From: Limnothrix sp. RL_2_0
Lineage (GTDB): Bacteria; Cyanobacteriota; Cyanobacteriia; Cyanobacteriales; MRBY01
DNA length: 64,000 bases
Assembly: GCA_012033055.1 (NCBI GenBank)
Contig: JAAUPR010000003.1
Location: forward strand, 43,125 to 107,124
Direction: 5' to 3'
The translations under genes were made by a program, and so were the position numbers. Of the stretch, positions 55,235 to 63,743 are shown in pieces (positions within the stretch are counted from its first letter, which is position 1; every line of letters begins with the position of its first letter). Below the pieces are notes generated by a model. It saw only the letters and a list, made by a program, of their open reading frames with translations. It was not told where the DNA came from and ran no database searches.

Positions 55235-57250
55235 CTAATTGGTGCGACCATTTAGAAAATAGGTGGTCATCTGGCCTTTACCCTTCACTGGAATTTCGCC
55301 GCGCATCTCTAATGCGTAGTCTAGATCTAGAAGCTCTAGATAAGTCGCTCGACTACATTGGATTCTGTCCGGCAAGCCGTGGGATTCCATGCGGCTGGCA
55401 ATGTTTACGGTGTCTCCCCAGAGATCGTAGATGAATTTTTTCTGACCAATGACACCCGCCACTACCGCTCCACTATTGATACCGATCCGCAATTGTAGGC
55501 TGTTGTTTGTTTGTTTGTTGAAATTTGCTAGGGCTTGGCGCATGTCTAAGGCCATTTCGGCGATCGCCTCGGCATGATCCGCGCGGGGTTCCGGCAATCC
55601 TCCGACCACCATGTAAGAGTCGCCGATGGTTTTGATTTTTTCAAGCTTATATTTTTCAGTCAGTGCATCAAATCTCGAAAAAATTTCGTTGAGAATCTCC
55701 ACCACCTCAATGGGGGTCAAAGCCGAGGCAAATTCTGTAAAGCCGACAATATCCGCAAATAACACCGTAGCATGGTCAAATTGCTTGGCGATCGTTTGAC
55801 CGGATTGCTTGAGTTGATCGGCGATCGTCTCAGGCAAAATATTGAGCAAGAGATCTTCCGTTTGTTGTTGTTGCTCCTTAAGGGCATCTTCCGTTTGTTT
55901 ACGGCGAATATATTGCCCCAGTTGTTGTCCCACGGAGCTGACCATCTGTAGTAGATCTGGATCATCGGAACGACGTTGACTAGAGAAAAAAGTCATGACT
56001 CCCAGCACTTCTAGATCGGCAACAATCGGAAAAGCAAAGGCTGAGGAGAGACCCACTTGGTGGGCAAAAGAGCGTTTCCCAAAATCAGGATCAGCGCCGA
56101 GATCGTAAATCCAATGGGGAATTTTATGGCTCCATACCCGTCCAGCTAAACCTGTTTTGGGCATCAGGAGAACACGGCTACTGACATCAAGAAACTGGGC
56201 AACCTTAGCCCTTGGTCGGGTCACCACATGTTTGCGCTGGAGATACATCGACGCAGGGGGATAGGCTTGGAAGATGGGGTTATAAATCGGGTCAACCTCC
56301 CCAGAGATCAAGGGAGCCCACAGTTCACCCACATCAAAATCTAGTTGTTCGCAGACGGCGGTCAGGGCATTGTTGGTCACGAGATCGACGGACGAAGCTT
56401 CAGACAGGGTGCTGGCGATCGCATATTGGGTAGAGAGGCGCTTACTGGCAAGACGATCACGGGTGACATCCCGCCCCACATAGATCAGCTCCGAGACATT
56501 GACCCCCTGTTCCACCATGGAGCAGGAAAAAGACAAAATCATGCTTGCTCCGGATTTATGCAGGCCATGTACCTCTACCCGATGCTTTGGGTTTTGGGCT
56601 GTGATTGCCTGAAGAGCCTCATAATTCAGTAGTTTTGCCTCTTCCGTATCCAGAACATCTGTCAGCGATCGCCCCAAAAGTTCAGCCTCCCCATAGCCCA
56701 AAATATCTTGGGTAATCGGATTAATCCGCAAAATTTGCCCATCCAAATTCGTGACAATCAGCGCCTCAACCATCGACTCAATAATCGTATTGGCATACTG
56801 CTTCGCATTTTCAAGGGCCGCCATCAATAAATTCGTTTCATTATTGCTCTGCACCAAAGTCTGTTCCAGCGCCATCTTGTCCGTGACATCCTCCACAAAG
56901 ACAATCAGTAAACGATTAGGATTAGGTGCCAACGGCGAGCCATCGACCGAAACAGCAGGATAACGGCGAAAATACAGATCCAAATAGACCGTTTCCCCCT
57001 CACTCAGAGTTCGATTAATCGCCTTCACCGCAAACTGATCCCGCTGACCATTCACAATCTCAGGCAGCACATCTTCTAAGCCATACAGCTCCGGAAAACC
57101 TTCCCGCAAATCTTCCCCAATCGCGAGCAATTCTGGTTCGTCGGCATAACAGGTCATCCTTGGCAAAAAACCCGCAACACCAAATGACTCATCAACAATG
57201 ATGTAGCCAATATGGTCGGGAAGCAATAAAGGAAGCAGAGGTTGGGACAT
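55235..57250 (-). CDS. PAS-GAF adenylate cyclase (class III)
   Basis: About 671 residues from ATG 57250; an upstream in-frame start at 57316 adds 22 poor residues. The order is an N-terminal sensor region shared with the neighbouring kinase (FPELYG near 55, FVEDVTDKMALEQTLVQ near 125), a PAS domain, a GAF domain (about 280-445), a coiled linker and a C-terminal class III cyclase domain. Metal-binding Asp are in VLFADIVGFTEF. The specificity residues, Lys in EKIKTIGDSYM and Asp in YDLWGDTVN, fit ATP rather than GTP. It is the last gene of the six-gene minus-strand cluster and should make cAMP in response to the cluster's signal. Confidence 0.9.
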   Translation of the reverse strand: MSQPLLPLLLPDHIGYIIVDESFGVAGFLPRMTCYADEPELLAIGEDLREGFPELYGLEDVLPEIVNGQRDQFAVKAINRTLSEGETVYLDLYFRRYPAVSVDGSPLAPNPNRLLIVFVEDVTDKMALEQTLVQSNNETNLLMAALENAKQYANTIIESMVEALIVTNLDGQILRINPITQDILGYGEAELLGRSLTDVLDTEEAKLLNYEALQAITAQNPKHRVEVHGLHKSGASMILSFSCSMVEQGVNVSELIYVGRDVTRDRLASKRLSTQYAIASTLSEASSVDLVTNNALTAVCEQLDFDVGELWAPLISGEVDPIYNPIFQAYPPASMYLQRKHVVTRPRAKVAQFLDVSSRVLLMPKTGLAGRVWSHKIPHWIYDLGADPDFGKRSFAHQVGLSSAFAFPIVADLEVLGVMTFFSSQRRSDDPDLLQMVSSVGQQLGQYIRRKQTEDALKEQQQQTEDLLLNILPETIADQLKQSGQTIAKQFDHATVLFADIVGFTEFASALTPIEVVEILNEIFSRFDALTEKYKLEKIKTIGDSYMVVGGLPEPRADHAEAIAEMALDMRQALANFNKQTNNSLQLRIGINSGAVVAGVIGQKKFIYDLWGDTVNIASRMESHGLPDRIQCSRATYLELLDLDYALEMRGEIPVKGKGQMTTYFLNGRTN

Positions 57251-57388
57251 GGATAAGGCCCTTTTATGACAGACAATTGCTGCTGAATTAATAGCCTGAT
57301 TTTTGGCCCATCGCATCAGTCAAGTGCCCAATGTTTCCGAATTTATCCCCCTATTGGAGAGCATGAAAATTCAGGTAGCTCAATTATT

Positions 57389-58009
57389 TTAATCAGTTTC
57401 TTCGTTAGGCAGTAAAAAACTGGTCTGTACAGCGCTGTCTTCTACCGCTGGGGGAAACACATCACTCCCTTTTACTTTGATACACATTTCAAAGAGCACT
57501 TCTGCGAGGACGGCACGGGACACTTTGGATTCTTTGAGAAAAGAAAATCCTTTTTCTAGCTCGGTAAAGAGTTGCTCTTTGAGGACTGTCAGATCGGTGT
57601 CAAATTGTTCTCTGGTTTCGGCAAGCTGCTCTTTGAGCAAGGCACTTTTATCGGCGACAGATTTGCTCAGGGCGGCTAATTCTTTGTCATTTTCACCGTT
57701 TGTGGTTTGGAGCTGCTGCTGGAGATTTGTCGTAGTCTCATGGGTGGTAAGACTAAGATATTTGAGCTTTTTCTCTAGGGAATCGAGGGTTCCTCGCAAT
57801 TCGCTGGAAAAGGTGTCTTGAAGGTTGCGGAGGCGATCGCGGGTTTCGATCTGGAGCTGGGAAAGATCGTTTTCTACTTTGTCGAGGCGTTGGTCGTAGT
57901 TCGCAAACTGCTGCTCATATTCTTGAGCTTTTTGACCGAAAAGCACGTCTCGAATCTGTTCGATATTGCCTAGGCGATCGCGGGTCAAATCAGTCTTATT
58001 ATCTGCCAT
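57389..58009 (-). CDS. Coiled-coil protein, paralogue of the gene at 62363
   Basis: A 206-residue highly helical protein. A conserved N-terminal stretch, IEQIRDVLFGQKAQEYEQQF near 18, is followed by a long heptad-rich coiled coil, then a more hydrophobic end (VSRAVLAEVLFEMCIKVKG). The 62363 gene has the same layout (LDQIRDLLFGQQLDAYSHRF and LGKMLFEFSLKTR). No family name is known to me. It lies between the cyclase and kinase genes in the cluster (gaps of 138 and 57 bases). A scaffold or bridge role is inference. Confidence 0.75.
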   Translation of the reverse strand: MADNKTDLTRDRLGNIEQIRDVLFGQKAQEYEQQFANYDQRLDKVENDLSQLQIETRDRLRNLQDTFSSELRGTLDSLEKKLKYLSLTTHETTTNLQQQLQTTNGENDKELAALSKSVADKSALLKEQLAETREQFDTDLTVLKEQLFTELEKGFSFLKESKVSRAVLAEVLFEMCIKVKGSDVFPPAVEDSAVQTSFLLPNEETD

Positions 58010-58066
58010 AGTTCACTACGAGGGTACAACGGGGAATTTTTCAAGAATTGTTTAGATGTATGAATC

Positions 58067-59581
58067 CTACCCCAAATCTTCTGATTTGTAAGGTCTCATT
58101 AAGGGGAATTTACTGGGAAGAGTAACAATCACTGTTGTCCCTTGGTTTTCTTTGCTGTCGATATTAATCATGCCTTGATGTAGCTCAATGGATTTGTAGG
58201 TGATCGTCATGCCTAGTCCTGTGCCCGGAATTTCGCCCACATTGGTGGCCCGGTGAAATGAATCGAAAATGTGTTTTAGATCTTCGGCGGGAATCCCAAT
58301 GCCGTGATCGCGAATCGTAAAATCGAGGTAGCCCGTATGGTGAGGGGAAGGTTGAATGGTGAAATCGACAAATTCGCCTGCGGGGGAATATTTTAGGGCG
58401 TTGGAGAGCAGATTTTGCAAGATTTGTTGTAGTAGCTTGCCGTCCATCTGGACTTTTTCGGTCAGGGGTTCTGGGTAATGGATACGAATGCGGGAATCAT
58501 CCATGGAGAGATGGATTTGCTGGATCAGCTCTTCGCAGAAGCGTTCTAGGTTGAGGGAAGTGGGCTGAAATTTTAGTTTGCCAGCGTCGACTTTACTCAG
58601 GAGTAGAACATCTTCCATAACATTTTTTAGGGTCATACCGGCCTGTTGAATAAAACCGATATACATGTCGTGTTCTTCTTCGGTGAGGCTGGCTTTAGGG
58701 CTTTGGAGGATTTCGGCACACATTAAAATGCTACCGATGGGATTTCGGAATTCGTGGGAAGCGATGGACAAGAATCTGGCTTTCAGTTCGACGAGTTCGC
58801 GTTCTCTGGCGATCGCCTGTTGCTGTTTCCGTTCTGCCAATTTACGCAGGGTGATATTGCGTCCAACATAGATAAAAGACTCGTTCTGGTCTAAATCGGT
58901 CAGTACCATTGAACAGTTAAATTCAATTGTTAGGGGCCTTTGTTGTTTCGTAAAACAATCCACCTCAATGCTGCTGATATCGGACTGTTGGGTGGCGATC
59001 GCCGCCGGATCTAACCCCGCTTGCCAAGCCTCTGGCGGCAGCAAATCTTGGAAAGGCTGATCAATTAATTCTGTCTTACCGTAGCCAAACATCTCTAAAG
59101 CAGATTGGTTCGCCGCCTTGATCTGTCCTTGATCGTTGGTAATGATCAGCGCATCATCCATGGACAAAATAACTTTATCCAAATAATCCTTCGAGTTGCG
59201 CAATGCACTGAGGAGTAATTCCGCCTCGTTGGCTCGCTGCACAAGGGATTGCTTCAGAGTCATCATCTCCGTCACATCTTCGAAAAGCACCACCAAATAA
59301 TTTTTGATCCGGCTCGCATAGAGATTGAAATAAAAAGGCTCCCTTGCAACCTCTTTCAGTTCGTATTGACCTATATGACCGATGCGAATACTTTCTAATA
59401 ATTCTTCTGCGCCCACTAATTCGGGGAATGCAATCCAGACATATTCTCCCGGACGCAAGAATTCTGGCGATTCTGCAAAATGTAAAGCATGGTCGGAAAA
59501 TTCAAGGATTTTGAGTTCTTCACCCAATAACAGATATCCAACTTGGGGGGGGATAACCAAGCGTTCTGGCAATAATGACAT
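58067..59581 (-). CDS. PAS-domain sensor histidine kinase
   Basis: A 504-residue hybrid-free kinase. The N-terminal sensor region (about 1-115) is homologous to that of the nearby cyclase (AFPELVG near 50, FEDVTEMMTLKQSLVQR near 100). It is followed by a PAS domain (about 130-245), the HisKA domain with His276 in SHEFRNP, and HATPase_c with QNLLSNALKY (N box), DHGIGIP (G1) and GTGLGMT (G2). No membrane segment is visible, so it is cytoplasmic. The response-regulator partner is not in the cluster; the REC-EAL protein at 36522 is a speculative candidate. Third-position codon use is like that of its neighbours. Confidence 0.92.
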   Translation of the reverse strand: MSLLPERLVIPPQVGYLLLGEELKILEFSDHALHFAESPEFLRPGEYVWIAFPELVGAEELLESIRIGHIGQYELKEVAREPFYFNLYASRIKNYLVVLFEDVTEMMTLKQSLVQRANEAELLLSALRNSKDYLDKVILSMDDALIITNDQGQIKAANQSALEMFGYGKTELIDQPFQDLLPPEAWQAGLDPAAIATQQSDISSIEVDCFTKQQRPLTIEFNCSMVLTDLDQNESFIYVGRNITLRKLAERKQQQAIARERELVELKARFLSIASHEFRNPIGSILMCAEILQSPKASLTEEEHDMYIGFIQQAGMTLKNVMEDVLLLSKVDAGKLKFQPTSLNLERFCEELIQQIHLSMDDSRIRIHYPEPLTEKVQMDGKLLQQILQNLLSNALKYSPAGEFVDFTIQPSPHHTGYLDFTIRDHGIGIPAEDLKHIFDSFHRATNVGEIPGTGLGMTITYKSIELHQGMINIDSKENQGTTVIVTLPSKFPLMRPYKSEDLG

Positions 59582-59617
59582 GGAGCAATGGGGGTGAAGT
59601 TCAGAATAACTGGGACT

Positions 59618-60136
59618 TTATGGGGCTATTATCAACTCTTTTGCCAGTCTTTCAAACATTGTGTCAACATTTGTGCCGGTTTTTGCAGAGGTTTGGTAAA
59701 TACCGGAAACATTGGCGATCGCCTCCTCCAGGAAAGCTTCGAGTTTTTGGCTGACAGCGGGTTCAATCAGATCCGTTTTATTGAGCACCAACATCGCTTT
59801 GCCCTTGGGATTCGCGCTATAGAAAAGATTGAGGTGATCTTGGAAGTGCTGAATCGTCTCGGAACGTGTGACATCTCCGACAATTACCACCCCGGCAGCT
59901 CCCTGTAGATAGGATGCGGCGATCGCCTTAAACTTAGTCTGCCCTTCAATATCCCAGATGAGTAACTTTGCTTCCTGATCGAGATCACTGAATTCCAATG
60001 ATTTACGGGAAAGTTTAACCCCCACAGTAGACAAGTATTGATCCGAGAAAGACTGCTCAACAAAGCGGCGGATTAAGCTAGTTTTGCCAACCCCAAAATC
60101 CCCCAACATACAAATTTTCTTCGTGATCACTGCCAT
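59618..60136 (-). CDS. Ras-like small GTPase (MglA/Rab-type)
   Basis: A 172-residue small GTPase with all G motifs: GDFGVGKTSLIRR (G1, near 12), the Thr in STVGVKLSR (G2), WDIEGQTKF (G3), NKTDL (G4) and TSAKTGTN (G5). It belongs with the bacterial MglA/Rab-like group, not with Era or ObgE. It lies 15 bases after the OmpA-type gene and 36 bases before the kinase gene, so it is surely in the same transcript. The expected activator would be a roadblock/longin protein, and the OmpA-type partner has a candidate domain. GTP binding is clear; the biological role is unknown. Confidence 0.9.
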   Translation of the reverse strand: MAVITKKICMLGDFGVGKTSLIRRFVEQSFSDQYLSTVGVKLSRKSLEFSDLDQEAKLLIWDIEGQTKFKAIAASYLQGAAGVVIVGDVTRSETIQHFQDHLNLFYSANPKGKAMLVLNKTDLIEPAVSQKLEAFLEEAIANVSGIYQTSAKTGTNVDTMFERLAKELIIAP

Positions 60137-60151
60137 TTTTTCACTAATGTG

Positions 60152-62230
60152 TTACTGCTCCATGATACGCTCAAATCGAACAGAGCGGCTGAGCCAAGGA
60201 TCATCAGCTTGAGTGAGATTCGGTGGCGAAGAGGGTGCGCCTTGGGCTACAAGGTTGTCAGGGTTGGCACCTGCACTGATTAAACTCTCCCGAACGGCTT
60301 CTGCTCGCTGTTGGGCAAGGCGCTGATTATCTGCCACTTCGTTGGGGTAGGTATAGCCGGTAATGCGCAGCTTGATCTGGGGATATTGTTGCAAAAAGTC
60401 TTGTATCGACTGGAGTTTGGTGTCCTTGTCGGTGGGGTTCAGGGCAGCGGATCCTTGGGCAAAATAAAGCTGTTGATCGATGGGAAAAGCTTTTGAGAGG
60501 GACGGCACAAGAATATTCTCGACCCCCGGAATCCGACTAAAGCTCTCTGTTGCCTGTTTGAGCTTGGCTTCGGTACGAAAATGTCCTGTAATGGTGACCT
60601 GTTTGTCAGAGCCGTCATAGGTCGCATTCATCACAATATCTTTGTCTTGGTTAAATACTGTGGTGAGGCGTTCAATTTCTGCAGCGATCGCCTCCGGGTC
60701 GGGGGGAGCATCTACAGCGATGATGTCATTAACGATTTGCCATGACTGTGGTTCTTCGAAAGTTTGCACCGTTTGAGCCGCGATCGTTTCGGCCTTGTCC
60801 CGCAGTTGCACTGACGGAATTTTACCCGTGAGATGAATTTGGCGATCGCCATCAACCTTTCTGACCTCAGACTGGATCGGGTACACCGCCAACTGGGGAT
60901 CCACATCCAGCTCCGTATTGATCTGGGCTGCCACTGCCGCAAAAAAGCCTGCTTGTCGCTGCCGGAAAAAGTGTACACCTCCCCACAAAACAAGCGGCAA
61001 CAATAACAACAAAAAAAAGGCAACCGGAGGCTTCTGTTCTTGCTTCGTTACTTCCGGCTGATAATGCACCAAACCATATAACTCTCGATGCACAGCCCCA
61101 TTAATACTCACAGGGTCTCCAGAATAATCATGAATACTCCGGTCACGGTCGTAGCGCAAAATGATCTGGGTCAGCGATCGCCTTATTTGCTGAGTATAAC
61201 CACGTTCCGTTTCACCTTTAATCACGCTGGCAAGGTAACAATAGCCCGCCACCTCCATAATGATCTGAAAACTTTCATATTCAATTTCCTTTAACTCAGA
61301 CGCATTGCCACTATCGAGGACACATTCCGAAGCAAAGCTCCGCATCGCCGTCAGCATCCCCGCCATCAAATCACTCTCCAGTTCCGCTGACTCCTCTTCA
61401 CGGTGGGCCGAAGAAATAATCAAACCAGATTGCTTATGGATCAAGAACACCGCTTTCACCTCAAATGGCATCGATTCTTGGAGGATCAATTCCGCCTCCG
61501 AAATCCCTTTCATCTTGGCGCGGATTTTACGGCGGATGCCTGCGGGGGTGATCGCACCCTCCACCCTTTGATTAATTTCTTGGACAACCTCCCCCATATA
61601 CTTCGAGATCGTCATCCCAATGACCGGGTAGAGGGCATCTACCATGGCATCCCGTTCGATGCGAATCTGCTGCTTAATAATCTCTCCCATCGCTGGGGCA
61701 AGGGCCTCAATGAGATCTTCTGGGGTATTGCGTACCTGCTGTTCGATCGCCCCCGGAATGAGATTGGCGATCGCCCTAATCATCGCGACCTTATCCTCTT
61801 GGGTTTTCTCAACGATCACTTGGTCAATGATCGGCACAATCGCACGGATAATTTCTCCCCGAGACTCCAGAATTTTACGATTCAGAATTTCCGAGATGAC
61901 CGGCAACAACAACTGAATAATCTCTTCTGGATCATGTAGCTGATGCTCAATGTCACGAATTTTTGCTTCAAGGGGCGTAAAATCTGGTTGCCGACCACTG
62001 CCAAACACCAGATCTGCCAGCAACTCTTGCAATAAATGCTTGTCCCCGTCCGAACCGGTACTCAGGCTTAAGCTCTGGGCAGGAACGCCAGCATCATTAC
62101 TAACCTCAGCTGACACATCAATCGTTTGGGAAGCCCGCTTTTCTTGCTGGGCAGACTCATCTAAGATCTCCGTTAATTGCTCAAAGATATTAGAAGAATC
62201 AGCATTATTTGGGAACGAATTAGTCGGCAT
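60152..62230 (-). CDS. Inner-membrane OmpA/BON protein with a putative longin/roadblock-like domain
   Basis: A 692-residue protein. Residues 1-85 are polar and disordered, 85-235 helical repeats (LLPVISEILNRKI and similar units), 255-358 a compact alpha/beta domain (AVFLIHKQSGLIISSA with MLTAMRSFASE) that looks like a longin/roadblock fold, and 402-421 a membrane segment. The periplasmic part has two BON-like units (425-577) and an OmpA-like peptidoglycan-binding domain (580-690; ITGYTYPNEVADNQRLAQQ and RAEAVRESL). The cytoplasmic N-terminus could contact the GTPase encoded next to it, and the C-terminus binds the wall. The longin call is inference and needs structure prediction. Confidence 0.8.
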   Translation of the reverse strand: MPTNSFPNNADSSNIFEQLTEILDESAQQEKRASQTIDVSAEVSNDAGVPAQSLSLSTGSDGDKHLLQELLADLVFGSGRQPDFTPLEAKIRDIEHQLHDPEEIIQLLLPVISEILNRKILESRGEIIRAIVPIIDQVIVEKTQEDKVAMIRAIANLIPGAIEQQVRNTPEDLIEALAPAMGEIIKQQIRIERDAMVDALYPVIGMTISKYMGEVVQEINQRVEGAITPAGIRRKIRAKMKGISEAELILQESMPFEVKAVFLIHKQSGLIISSAHREEESAELESDLMAGMLTAMRSFASECVLDSGNASELKEIEYESFQIIMEVAGYCYLASVIKGETERGYTQQIRRSLTQIILRYDRDRSIHDYSGDPVSINGAVHRELYGLVHYQPEVTKQEQKPPVAFFLLLLLPLVLWGGVHFFRQRQAGFFAAVAAQINTELDVDPQLAVYPIQSEVRKVDGDRQIHLTGKIPSVQLRDKAETIAAQTVQTFEEPQSWQIVNDIIAVDAPPDPEAIAAEIERLTTVFNQDKDIVMNATYDGSDKQVTITGHFRTEAKLKQATESFSRIPGVENILVPSLSKAFPIDQQLYFAQGSAALNPTDKDTKLQSIQDFLQQYPQIKLRITGYTYPNEVADNQRLAQQRAEAVRESLISAGANPDNLVAQGAPSSPPNLTQADDPWLSRSVRFERIMEQ

Positions 62231-62362
62231 AACTTGTGATTCAATGCCCGGTTTATGGTGGCACGTTTAAGAGACATCCGAGCAAAAATGCAGAGTCACC
62301 CCAAATCACACCCACTGGACGTAGTACGAAACCATTCTACCAAGTCGTCCTTGGACTCCAAA

Positions 62363-62976
62363 TTAAGACTCTAATTCGGCTTGTATTTGTTCTTGAACGT
62401 TCGGGGGCAATTCTGGAAGGAAGCTTCATCTCGCGTTTTTAGGGAAAATTCAAATAGCATTTTACCCAGCTGATCCTTGGCTAGCTTGCCGTCATTAGTT
62501 TCGCTAAAACGGCTATTCCAAGCGGTGGCAATGTCCTCTTTGAGCATATTTAGTTCCCGCTCTAGGTTGCCTCGGATGGCTTCTAGTTCACCCTTCATGG
62601 TGCTATGTTGCTGGGCGAAGTCTTTTTGAAAGCTGGTGAGTTCTTGTTTGAAGCTGCCCATTTCACCGTTGAGCATTTGTTCGATCTTGGCGAGTTCGTT
62701 ATTGCTGGCGATGCTGAAATGTTTGAGCTTATTTTCTAAGCCTTGGTTGAGGTTGACTAGCTCTTGGTCAATGGTGCTGTCTAATTGCTGGAGCTGGGTT
62801 TGCATTTGTCCCTGAAATTCGCTGAGGCTCTCTTCGATCTGCCCTAGGCGATCGCCACACTGGGTAAAGCGGTGGGAATAAGCATCAAGTTGTTGACCAA
62901 AAAGCAGGTCACGGATCTGATCGAGGTTATTGGCAGATTCTGGCATGGTTAGTTTAGTCCTCTCGACCGAGGGCAA
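62363..62976 (-). CDS. Coiled-coil protein, paralogue of the gene at 57389, C-terminus frameshifted
   Basis: About 204 residues, mostly coiled coil (NLDQIRDLLFGQQLDAYSHR near 16; LNQGLENKLKHFSIASNNE near 75). The current frame stops at 62371 after FQNCPRTFKNKYKPN. Restoring one base near 62410-62415 gives SFLPELPPNVQEQIQAELES to TAA at 62363-62365, which looks like a natural protein end. It is the first gene of the six-gene cluster, 132 bases before the OmpA-type gene. No family is recognised. Its homology with the gene at 57389 is clear at both ends. Confidence 0.72.
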
Positions 62977-63187
62977 GTTTGGGATAAATCAAAGGCTTAG
63001 ACCATGATACTAGGCAAAATTCATATCATTGACAAGCTTATTTTTTCATGGGCAACTCTAAGTTAAAGGGTTGTCATTGGGTTGACATCTACCTTTTAGC
63101 TCATAGACAAAGTTTTTCTCTGTGAGTGATGTCTGCAATGGTTAGCAGAGGGTCTCATTCATGGGAACAACTCAGGTAATAGTGTTT

Positions 63188-63691
63188 TTATTTTTGCTGT
63201 AATTGTTGTACTAAATGGCGTAGTTCCGGCAGGATCAATTTCTCCATGGCTAACTTGACTGCGCCCCTAGAGCCGGGCATGGAAAATAAAATTAGGCTGT
63301 CACAAGTCCCCGCCACCGCTCGGGAGGCGATCGCCCGTGACCCAATCTCCTCGTAACTTAATTGCCGAAAAATCTCCCCAAACCCCGGCAAAATTTTGTC
63401 TAAAATTCGCTCCAACACATCATAAGTATTGTCCCGTTGCGTAATGCCAGTGCCGCCGTTAATCAACAATGCCTCAATATCCCCCTCTGCCGCCAACCTT
63501 TTCACCAGTTGTGCAATGTCATCCGGCTCATCCCGAACAACTTCGTAATGGCAAAGTCCATGGCCCGCTTCAGCTAATAATGTTTTGATAAGTTGTCCAC
63601 TTTTATCGGTTTCCGGCGATCGCGTATCACTCACCGTCATCACCCCACAGCGCACAGCACGACGATCAGAATCAGGGTGGGGATGGGACAT
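63188..63691 (-). CDS. moaB: Molybdenum cofactor biosynthesis protein MoaB
   Basis: A 167-residue MoaB/Mog-like molybdopterin adenylyltransferase, which activates molybdopterin for metal insertion. The family blocks are VMTVSDTRSPETDKSGQ near 18, INGGTGITQRDNTYDVLERI near 77 (GGTG motif), GFGEIFRQLSYEEIGSRAIA near 103 and FSMPGSRGAVKLAMEKL near 136. Cofactor use in nitrate assimilation is the likely context in cyanobacteria. It is divergent from the flavin-reductase-like gene. No other mo genes are nearby. Confidence 0.92.
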   Translation of the reverse strand: MSHPHPDSDRRAVRCGVMTVSDTRSPETDKSGQLIKTLLAEAGHGLCHYEVVRDEPDDIAQLVKRLAAEGDIEALLINGGTGITQRDNTYDVLERILDKILPGFGEIFRQLSYEEIGSRAIASRAVAGTCDSLILFSMPGSRGAVKLAMEKLILPELRHLVQQLQQK

Positions 63692-63743
63692 GGTATGTAA
63701 AGATAATTAACAATTGATGTGAAGACTATCAGGAGTCACCCAA

